In this document: in pieces, positions 48,876 to 55,627 of the stretch | How positions within the stretch are numbered: position 1 is the first letter of the stretch | Layout: each line of letters begins with the position of its first letter | Assembly (NCBI GenBank): GCA_964589765.1 | Contig: CAZPUM010000005.1 | Location: 1-55,627 of the forward strand | Direction: 5' to 3' | DNA length: 55,627 nucleotides | DNA from: UBA525 sp964589765 | Lineage (GTDB): Archaea > Nanobdellota > Nanobdellia > Woesearchaeales > UBA525 | The notes under the pieces: model-generated | What the model saw: only the letters and a program-made list of their open reading frames with translations | Told to the model about the DNA's origin: nothing | The model's database searches: none | Made by a program: the position numbers and the translations under genes

Positions 48876-49805
48876 ATGAATATCTATAAGCTTGTTAATA
48901 GCAACATCAAAGAGATTAATTTTGAAGATATCGACAGGAAGGGTACAATCTGGATTAGAGCTATTGCCCCAACTGAAGAAGACCTTAAAAAACTAATTAG
49001 CATCAGCAACATCCCAATTGAAGAGCTTAGGGAGTCTATGGAAGAGGAGGAAAGGCCCCGCCTTTTCAAAAAGAGATACATCGAATTGATTTATGACGCA
49101 CCTTTTTACACAAAAGAGGACGGCCTTACAACCAAAGAGATTTACTTTTACATATCAAGAAACCTGGTTATAACAATTGAAGAAGAGACCAACAAAGTTC
49201 TGACTAAAATTGAGAACAAATGTAAAGCAAACAGAAGTAAATTCATCTTTCGCTCCCAGGGCCAGTTTCTGTTCCACGTCCTTGACGAGATTAATGATGA
49301 GTTCCTAAACAGAATTGAAAGAATTGGCAGAAACCTACACGCTCTCAGAACAACCCATGTGACAAAGGAAGACCTTAGAAGTCTTTACGATGCAAACTTA
49401 ACAAGCGCATATTTCAACCAGGCACTTATCGCCAACCTTGAAGTTCTCAATCAACTAAAGAAATGCCACCACAAATCGTTCAAACAGAACGACAGACTGG
49501 CATTTAACGAGCTTTACATTGACAAGCTACAAATCATTGACACAGAAAAGATTCAGCGCGATTTAATAATGAACGTTATAGACTTACAAACAATACGTTC
49601 AACCGACAGACTGAACACAACCGTAAAACGTCTGACCGCTTTCGCGCTTCTGATTATGGTTCCAACATTCGTGACAGGGTTGTACGGAATGAATGTTGAA
49701 GTGCCCTTTGCGCATCACCAACACGCGTTCGCAATAATCAGCGCGGTAATGATTTTAGGATTATTTCTTCTACTATACCTCTTCAGAAAATGGGATTGGA
49801 TTTAA
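48876..49805 (+). CDS. corA: CorA-family Mg2+ transporter
   Basis: A 309-residue protein. A long cytoplasmic funnel-forming part ends in two membrane helices, with the selectivity motif YGMN (270-273) between them. It takes up Mg2+ (also Co2+ or Ni2+). A CTTATAAAT box (48847-48855) lies about 25 bases before the ATG, so the mRNA is leaderless. The stop codon overlaps the glycosyltransferase stop by four bases (TTAA). Confidence 0.9.
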   Translation: MNIYKLVNSNIKEINFEDIDRKGTIWIRAIAPTEEDLKKLISISNIPIEELRESMEEEERPRLFKKRYIELIYDAPFYTKEDGLTTKEIYFYISRNLVITIEEETNKVLTKIENKCKANRSKFIFRSQGQFLFHVLDEINDEFLNRIERIGRNLHALRTTHVTKEDLRSLYDANLTSAYFNQALIANLEVLNQLKKCHHKSFKQNDRLAFNELYIDKLQIIDTEKIQRDLIMNVIDLQTIRSTDRLNTTVKRLTAFALLIMVPTFVTGLYGMNVEVPFAHHQHAFAIISAVMILGLFLLLYLFRKWDWI

Positions 49806-50845
49806 TGCTCTAAAATCTCGGCGAGTTTTGAAAAAACATCCTCATTACCACAATTTCCCGCATGTTTTTTTGCCTCTTTTTGGAACTTTGGGAGGTTGTC
49901 AATGTACTCCTGAAGCCTTTTCTTGTCAGGAACCTTATCGAACATACCCAAACCCATTCTTTGCAGATAGTACGCATTCAACATCTGTTCGAACTGATTG
50001 ACAAGAGGAAAAGCATAAACAGGTTTTCCTAAGAAAATCGCTTCACTAATCAGAGTATACCCCCCGTTCGCTATTACTCCAGAAGAAGAAGATAAATCTG
50101 CAAGAAACCCTTTAACACTTGGTTTTTTGAAAGTAATATTTTTTTCAACAGACTCCCTGTTAAACCCGTACGCGATGACAGGCACACCCGCATCTTTTAG
50201 TAAATCTATCAACTGACCACTTTCAGGAGTGGTCACATAAAGCAGAAGATGCCCTTCATACTTTGGTTTTTGTTCAAGAACTTCAGACCTAAGAATAGGA
50301 CCTACTTGAACCACCTCTCCTTTAGCATCATCCAAAGGAGGCGCATGAAAGAAACTTGTAACAACATAGTGACTCGCTTTAGGAGTCATGGCCAAAGCAC
50401 CACATCTTGCAACCAAGTAGTCCTTGACCCACCCTGCAGGAAACTCAACATTCTCTTTTGTCAAAACCCCCTGATGGTCTATACTCACACAAGGAATATT
50501 TTTAGCAGCCCTAGGAACAAAGGGTTCAAAATCCGAAATAATCAAATCGGGCTGGAACTTTTTGACAACACGATGTAAATCCCTGTAAGAATCAGCACCC
50601 TTCTTTAAAACACCTTTAACATTTTTATGAAGTGTGGATTTAACATCAACGGCCCCTTCTTTGTAGGCAAAAGCCAACCCAAAAATATCAATAATTTCCC
50701 ACCTTCTACCAAGGTACTCAGTTGCCTTATCTGATGCAACAATCCTGACATCATGCCCTTGGTCTTTAAGGTGCTCAATAACAACCTCGCTTCTGGAGCT
50801 GTGACCTCTTCCATGCCCATTGACACTGTAAAGAATCTTTACCAT
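49802..50845 (-). CDS. GT-B glycosyltransferase (MJ1255-like family)
   Basis: A 347-residue protein. The N-terminal 'VNGHGRGHSSRSEVVIEHL' is a glycosyltransferase-28-like loop, and the C-terminal half has 'VIANGGYTLISEAIFLGKPVYAFPLVNQFEQMLNAYYL', the donor-binding part typical of MurG-like folds. It probably transfers a sugar to a lipid or a surface glycan; the N-glycan sites of the surface proteins here would need such enzymes, though a direct link is not shown. Single gene, convergent with corA. Confidence 0.82.
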   Translation of the reverse strand: MVKILYSVNGHGRGHSSRSEVVIEHLKDQGHDVRIVASDKATEYLGRRWEIIDIFGLAFAYKEGAVDVKSTLHKNVKGVLKKGADSYRDLHRVVKKFQPDLIISDFEPFVPRAAKNIPCVSIDHQGVLTKENVEFPAGWVKDYLVARCGALAMTPKASHYVVTSFFHAPPLDDAKGEVVQVGPILRSEVLEQKPKYEGHLLLYVTTPESGQLIDLLKDAGVPVIAYGFNRESVEKNITFKKPSVKGFLADLSSSSGVIANGGYTLISEAIFLGKPVYAFPLVNQFEQMLNAYYLQRMGLGMFDKVPDKKRLQEYIDNLPKFQKEAKKHAGNCGNEDVFSKLAEILEH

Positions 50846-50916
50846 GGAAAAACAATTCGAACCTAATTCAAAAAGATTACGGAACTAATAAAAACCAAGA
50901 CAAACAAAAAAAGATT

Positions 50917-51489
50917 ATGAGACCCCCTTTTATTGTAGGATACATCATCGTTGCAGTTTTCGTAATATTTGCACTTATACAGGGCAACTATGAGTTTGTC
51001 ATATATGCAGGCGTTACCGCAGTTCTTCTAGGCATGATTCATTTGACAGACAAAAAAGTCAATTACAACAAGTGGGTTCTTTGGGGTTTTGACATATGGA
51101 TTGTAAGCCACATCCTTGGGGGGATGTTGTGGATTGGTGACAAGGTTCTTTACAACGTGATTTTATTACCAATAGTTGGAGAGCCATATCTGATTTTGAA
51201 ATACGACCAGGTTATTCACACTTTTTGTTACTTGGTTATTGCGCTCTTGGTTTGGAGCATAGTCACAAAGTATTCAAAGAAAACAGGATTCGGAATTCTT
51301 GCGTTCATCACAGTTATGGCTGCAACAGGTATTGGTGGCCTTAATGAAATAGTGGAGTTTGGAACCACCATTTTCTTTGACAACAATGTTGGTGGCTACG
51401 AGAACACTGCTATCGATATCGTCTCTAACTTAGTGGGTGCTCTGTTGGCAGTACCGTTAATGAAACTAATTACTCAAAAAAATATTTAA
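50917..51489 (+). CDS. DUF2238-like membrane protein, second copy
   Basis: A 190-residue protein with about six membrane segments. 'KYDQVIHTFCYLVIALLV', 'GGLNEIVEFGTTIFFDNNVGG' and 'AIDIVSNLVGAL' carry the same His, Asn-Glu and Asp positions as the protein at 34809-35456, so the two are paralogues. Function unknown. The CTAATAAAAA box lies 27 bases before the ATG. Confidence 0.7.
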   Translation: MRPPFIVGYIIVAVFVIFALIQGNYEFVIYAGVTAVLLGMIHLTDKKVNYNKWVLWGFDIWIVSHILGGMLWIGDKVLYNVILLPIVGEPYLILKYDQVIHTFCYLVIALLVWSIVTKYSKKTGFGILAFITVMAATGIGGLNEIVEFGTTIFFDNNVGGYENTAIDIVSNLVGALLAVPLMKLITQKNI

Positions 51490-51511
51490 ACCCAACATTC
51501 AAAATCCCAAT

Positions 51512-53797
51512 ATGGGGGGACCGAAGCAGATTTTTTTAATAATCTTACTTCTATGCTTTTCTGCATTATCAAGTACAGTTTTTGCAGATTCATCTATGGA
51601 ACTGGAAATAGACTGTACAGTTTTATGCGCAGACGCGGCAGCCTCAGAAAAGGCAGACCCACCTGAAGACAAATGGGATAGAGTAGAAGATTGTTTTGGC
51701 GCAAACAGAAACGATGCAGACACATACATAGCAGTTGCCACCTGCGCATATAACAATTACGCAGACAGTACTGCAGAAAAATATGCTGTTAAATCAGCAA
51801 ACGCAAAATTTGCATGGATATCGTTCCTACGAAAAATCCCTGGGGTTAATAGAGTTTGGAAGACTGGGGGAATTGGAGAGACATATACTTTAGCATACAT
51901 GGCATCAGGCGGACTCAGACATCAAGATAAAGCAATAGGATATCTAAAAACCTCAGGCCAGTGTTTGAAAGCGGATGATGCAGATGCCTGTGCCGAGAAC
52001 TATTTTGAAAATGTAGTAACAAGATACGAGCTTCGCGATATCAAAGCCGCCAGAATATCAATTCCGATACCTAACCGCCTTGCTTTAACAGGTAAAATCT
52101 ACGACTCTGAAGGCGACCCCATAAAATATGCGAAAATTAATTTTATTTGTGGAACAAAAGAGTATGTCAATACCACGGACTCAAACGGTAATTACCGAAT
52201 ACTATTGCCCCCCAAGCTTTCAGTTACAGATGCCTGTGCTACAGGCAAACTATATGTAAAATTAGAATATCATGACCCACAGAATTTTACAAAGATCTAT
52301 TCAAGAATTATTTACAATAGAGAGCCTGTTTGGTTCATGAAGAAAATCCAATTCAGAGGTCCTGAAGATTTGAGACAGGACTTTGAGATTAAAAGAGGAC
52401 TTACAACCGCGCAGTACGACGGAAGCCTAAATCCTAGATTTGCATATCACCTAGCAACAATGTACAAGCACATGGTAGAAGTGATTGACTTCTATAGAAT
52501 AAATCTGAAAGTTAACATCGACTACAAACTTCCTGTAGACGTTTACGCGTTTACATCAGGGGACAACACATATTATTCTCCTGAAAACTCAGATATTGTT
52601 ATTTCCAGAAGCGATAGTGCAATCACCTCAAGCGACAAACCAATGAATCGTGAGTGGCACGAGTTTAATCACCACGCAATGTTCTCAATGTACAGAAAAT
52701 GGCCAACAGTTCCAGGCTCAAGCGTTTCATCAGTGAACCACGACGGTTTCACAAACCCTTCGACAAGTGACAGTTATGTTGAAGGGTATGCTGAATTCAT
52801 GTCCATGGTTTTGGCAGATGTAATGAACAAATCACATCCTGAAGTTTATGCAGGGTTCGGAAGTTTGGAAGTCGATTACACTCCTTATGTGAATAGGGGG
52901 TATGATGAAGAGTTCGCAGTCGCAGGAGTTTTATGGGACTTATACGACCCAAAAAATGATGACAAAGTTGATTTAACACTCAACCAGATATTCAACACAT
53001 TGAGACCTTACAGAAAAGATTTCACCGAAGTTCACAAAGCATTCGTTGAAAAGTTTCCCGGATTTAAAACCGAGATTGATGAGATATTCATAAAACACGG
53101 ATTCTATGTCGAAACCGATGCAGGGGATGGCAACTGGACCGCTAACGAACCATACAGGGATGCTAACAATAACCGTGCATACAATAGAGGTGAGTACTTT
53201 ATCGATTACGCCAAAAACATTTCATGGCAAACTGGAGAAACTGTAGGTCCTGCGGCAGACAAGATGAGACCCACCCGAACAAATGCTGGGAAAACACCAG
53301 GACATTTCATAAAGGTTGACAATAATTATCCTACTTACAAAGTCAAAGTTGAATTTACACAAAAAACACAATGGAATTATGAGACTTTAACTGAGAATAA
53401 AGACGGTCTTGTTTACGTTCATGTTCCTGGCGAAGTTTATACCTCAAGGATTACTGTCACACCAGAAGGAGTAACAGGAACCCCATTATCTTTCTACAGC
53501 ACTGATTTTTACGAGGCCATGCCCGAAATTATTGAACAAGGATATTATATCGAACATGACTTCGGAATCAGCGATATTGAAGAGGATATTCCCGAAGCAC
53601 AAAATTTTGATGAAAACCCCTACTGGGAAGAATTTGATATGGAAATCACTGATACCGATTTCATTTATATTTCTCCTGAAGAAGGGGGAAAATTCCCTTG
53701 GTTAATAACATTAGTTGCAATACTAATAGTTGCGGGCCTATATCTGATTTTCAAAAACAAACCTAAAAAGAAAAAACGCCATCTGAAAATCTTCTGA
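51512..53797 (+). CDS. Surface zinc metalloprotease with carboxypeptidase-regulatory-like domain
   Basis: A 761-residue protein with a signal peptide (about 1-25). A beta domain at about 190-240 ('ALTGKIYDSEGDPIKYAKI' and 'TDSNGNYRI') is of the carboxypeptidase-regulatory type. The catalytic domain has HEFNH at 383-387 and 'VEGYAEF' at 423-429, about 40 residues on, a gluzincin-like third-ligand place (E424 or E428). A long beta-rich C-terminal region follows, with one membrane helix near the end (about 728-748) and a Lys-rich tail. It should process surface proteins or degrade outside peptides. The TATA box overlaps the previous stop codon. Confidence 0.72.
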   Translation: MGGPKQIFLIILLLCFSALSSTVFADSSMELEIDCTVLCADAAASEKADPPEDKWDRVEDCFGANRNDADTYIAVATCAYNNYADSTAEKYAVKSANAKFAWISFLRKIPGVNRVWKTGGIGETYTLAYMASGGLRHQDKAIGYLKTSGQCLKADDADACAENYFENVVTRYELRDIKAARISIPIPNRLALTGKIYDSEGDPIKYAKINFICGTKEYVNTTDSNGNYRILLPPKLSVTDACATGKLYVKLEYHDPQNFTKIYSRIIYNREPVWFMKKIQFRGPEDLRQDFEIKRGLTTAQYDGSLNPRFAYHLATMYKHMVEVIDFYRINLKVNIDYKLPVDVYAFTSGDNTYYSPENSDIVISRSDSAITSSDKPMNREWHEFNHHAMFSMYRKWPTVPGSSVSSVNHDGFTNPSTSDSYVEGYAEFMSMVLADVMNKSHPEVYAGFGSLEVDYTPYVNRGYDEEFAVAGVLWDLYDPKNDDKVDLTLNQIFNTLRPYRKDFTEVHKAFVEKFPGFKTEIDEIFIKHGFYVETDAGDGNWTANEPYRDANNNRAYNRGEYFIDYAKNISWQTGETVGPAADKMRPTRTNAGKTPGHFIKVDNNYPTYKVKVEFTQKTQWNYETLTENKDGLVYVHVPGEVYTSRITVTPEGVTGTPLSFYSTDFYEAMPEIIEQGYYIEHDFGISDIEEDIPEAQNFDENPYWEEFDMEITDTDFIYISPEEGGKFPWLITLVAILIVAGLYLIFKNKPKKKKRHLKIF

Positions 53798-53842
53798 CAT
53801 ATTAAGCCACACACATATCAATCTCAACCAGAAAATGGTTAC

Positions 53843-55033
53843 ATGAATTCGTATCTGCTACTTTCAATACTTATCGGCGTCATGGCAGGGGTTTTTACAG
53901 GCTTAATCCCTGGCGTCCATATCAATCTTGTAGCAGCGATATTGTTGACTCTTTCCCCTGTCTTGGCAGAGCACACTTCTCTTCTGAACATTGCTGTGTT
54001 GATAATCTCAATGTCTATAACGCACAACTTTATCGACATGATTCCGGCCATATTCCTGGGAGCACCAGATGATTCGACAGCACTCGGAGTTCTTCCGGGA
54101 CACAGATATTTGTTACAAGGCAACGGAATGATGGCCGTAAAACTTACGGTTATTGGCGGATTATTAGGAACACTTTTCGTGTTGCTTTTATTTATTCCAT
54201 CTATGTGGCTGTTATCCTTGATTTCCGAGACCGCTTCAAAGTTTGTATTTTGGATTATTCTGGGTCTTGTAATATTTTCAGTTCTGAAAGATAACAAACC
54301 CTTTCTCGCAGGAATAGTCTTTCTATTGACTGGTTTTCTTGGCCTATTAGTTTTCAGAATTCCACTAGATGAGCCATTACTCCCCATGCTGTCAGGACTG
54401 TTTGGAATCGCAACATTACTTTACAGCATAAACGAGGAGAACACAATACCAAAACAGAAGGAGATTGATGAGACCCAAGCAGATTGGGGAAAAGCTGTTT
54501 CGGGAACCGTCCGCGGAGGCATAGGTGCTTTTCTCACAGCATTACTTCCTGGGATTAGCACAGCTCTTGCCGCCGCGGTTGTTTCACGAGGTAGCAAGAT
54601 GGGAGACCACGGTTTCATGGTCCTTTTGGGAAGTCTTGGCAGTGCTGGTTTTGTCCTGTCTTTGGCAGCCTGGCTATCAATTGAGAAAGCCAGGAACGGT
54701 GCAATGGCAGTTGCCGTGGAACTTGTAAGAGTTGGTCTAAAAGAGGCATGGATTCTAGCAGGAGTTATGCTAATTGCGACAGGAGGCGCATCTTTACTAA
54801 CCCTACTTCTTGGAAAGAGTGCCGCGAAAATATTACCAAAAATTCCTTACAAACAGACCTGTATTGGAGTCATTGTTTTTGTTGTTGGAATCGTTGCGTT
54901 TAGAACAGGATGGCTGGGTTTGATTGTTCTTCTAACATCCACAGCCTTAGGTCTGTTGCCCGCTGCCTTGAAAACAGCAAGAGTTCAAGCCATGGGTTGT
55001 TTATTACTGCCAATTCTGGTGGTAATAAGATGA
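53843..55033 (+). CDS. TctA-like archaeal permease (DUF112 family)
   Basis: A 396-residue polytopic protein with about ten membrane segments. 'GVFTGLIPGVHINLVAA' near the start and a second copy, 'GAFLTALLPGISTALAAA', show the internal repeat of TctA permeases. 'LPGHRYLLQGNGMMAVK' is the conserved loop. TctA takes up carboxylates with a binding protein in bacteria; no TctB or TctC gene is adjacent here, so this archaeal form probably works alone. A three-codon frame (ATG 53834) ends in a TGA overlapping the ATG at 53843. Confidence 0.82.
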   Translation: MNSYLLLSILIGVMAGVFTGLIPGVHINLVAAILLTLSPVLAEHTSLLNIAVLIISMSITHNFIDMIPAIFLGAPDDSTALGVLPGHRYLLQGNGMMAVKLTVIGGLLGTLFVLLLFIPSMWLLSLISETASKFVFWIILGLVIFSVLKDNKPFLAGIVFLLTGFLGLLVFRIPLDEPLLPMLSGLFGIATLLYSINEENTIPKQKEIDETQADWGKAVSGTVRGGIGAFLTALLPGISTALAAAVVSRGSKMGDHGFMVLLGSLGSAGFVLSLAAWLSIEKARNGAMAVAVELVRVGLKEAWILAGVMLIATGGASLLTLLLGKSAAKILPKIPYKQTCIGVIVFVVGIVAFRTGWLGLIVLLTSTALGLLPAALKTARVQAMGCLLLPILVVIR

Positions 55034-55100
55034 AAAGTCTCAATATATCCTGAACAGAATAAATCCATACCTATATAAAAATAATAAAAACCTGACACTT

Positions 55101-55627
55101 ATGCAGATTAAAGTGTTGACGTTGAACTGCTGGGGCATCCCAATCTGGTCTGTTCAAAGAAAACAGAGAATGGAAAAGATTGCTAAAGAGATAAAAAAAA
55201 TCGATCCGGACATAGTTCTTTTACAAGAGGTTCTTTCTCTTAATGACTTTAACTATCTGAAAGAAAATTTAGATTACAAATATCATGCCATCGGAGGACA
55301 CCATCTTCTTAGATTCGTAAGAGGAGGTTTAGTTACTCTAAGTAAGTTTCCCATAGATAAGCACATCATGAAAAAATCACCCCAACCTCTTATTTTCGGA
55401 AATACAGAGAAGATTGCCAGAAAAGGAGTTTTAGTTTCAGAAATGAAAATTGAGAACAAAAAAGTTAATGTTGTTAATGTCCATCTGTTTCACGGACACA
55501 AAACCTCTGACTCCAATGTCAGGTTAAAGCAGATTAAGAGCGCAATAAAAGACTTAACAGAGAACATCATAATTGGTGGGGATTTCAATTTCGTTCCCAC
55601 ATCAAAAGAGTATGACTTTTTGGAGAA
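55101..55627 (+). CDS. Endonuclease/exonuclease/phosphatase-family protein, partial
   Basis: The first 175 residues are in the window; the gene runs off the right edge. 'TLNCWGIP' (7-14), 'DIVLLQEV' (36-43) with the metal-binding Glu, and 'VNVHLFH' with 'IIGGDFNFVP' are the family signature, with the Asn-Cys-Trp start more like sphingomyelinase/inositol-phosphatase-like members than DNA-repair enzymes. No signal peptide is seen. The CTATATAAAA box (55071-55080) lies about 26 bases before the ATG. Confidence 0.8.
   Translation, partial: MQIKVLTLNCWGIPIWSVQRKQRMEKIAKEIKKIDPDIVLLQEVLSLNDFNYLKENLDYKYHAIGGHHLLRFVRGGLVTLSKFPIDKHIMKKSPQPLIFGNTEKIARKGVLVSEMKIENKKVNVVNVHLFHGHKTSDSNVRLKQIKSAIKDLTENIIIGGDFNFVPTSKEYDFLE

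Overview
The window reads as an archaeal chromosome segment, moderately AT-rich and tightly packed. The evidence for Archaea is direct. There is a CDP-archaeol synthase with a CDP-alcohol phosphotransferase and a phosphatidylserine-decarboxylase-type enzyme (2036-4113), an unfused Kae1 (36419-37402), a membrane-anchored archaeal LonB protease (38189-40159) and TrmB- and Lrp-type regulators. TATA boxes sit 25-28 bases before many start codons, which implies mostly leaderless mRNAs. The many secreted proteins, with Cys-rich 'CFDGIKNGDETG'-type motifs, runs of Asn-X-Ser/Thr sequons and one C-terminal membrane anchor, resemble those of DPANN archaea of the Woesearchaeota/Pacearchaeota type. That placement is an inference from style, not a proof. 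I saw no rRNA, tRNA, CRISPR array, insertion sequence or phage gene.

Layout. 1-2039: the tail of a DUF2779 gene and a secreted metzincin protease. 2036-4113 (minus): a four-gene archaeal phospholipid operon that should lead from archaetidic acid to archaetidylethanolamine. 4164-10250: a coiled-coil membrane protein and a 1751-residue modular surface protein. 10292-15289: a nucleotidyltransferase, a MoxR-DUF58-VWA operon and two hypothetical proteins. 15361-23311 (minus): a five-gene operon that starts with two tiny ribbon-helix-helix genes and continues with three large surface proteins. 23480-26740: a small hypothetical gene, a TrmB-like regulator and a membrane-spanning receptor-like protein. 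26784-33436 (minus): a seven-gene surface locus with two near-identical small beta-rich proteins that look like fibre or surface-layer subunits, plus Ig-like membrane-anchored partners.

33467-43383 is mostly housekeeping: an Na+/H+ antiporter, a (p)ppGpp-hydrolase-like HD protein, Kae1, a class I glutamine amidotransferase, LonB, two HAD phosphatases (one fused to a YunG-like domain), a DUF1295 enzyme and an OB-fold protein. 43359-47275: a double Lrp-type regulator divergent from an operon of aspartate/glutamate racemase, an unknown 119-residue protein and two RimK-like ATP-grasp ligases. 47272-55627: an MscS-like channel fused to a C39-type peptidase, CorA, a glycosyltransferase, a DUF2238 membrane protein, a second surface metalloprotease, a TctA-like permease and the start of an endonuclease/exonuclease/phosphatase-family gene.

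The strongest candidates for an undescribed system are the fibre-like surface locus (26784-33436), the Lrp/racemase/double ATP-grasp operon (43359-47275), the paired RHH genes that head a giant surface-protein operon next to four 9-10 bp repeats (23062-23414), and the MscS-C39 fusion (47272-48792).
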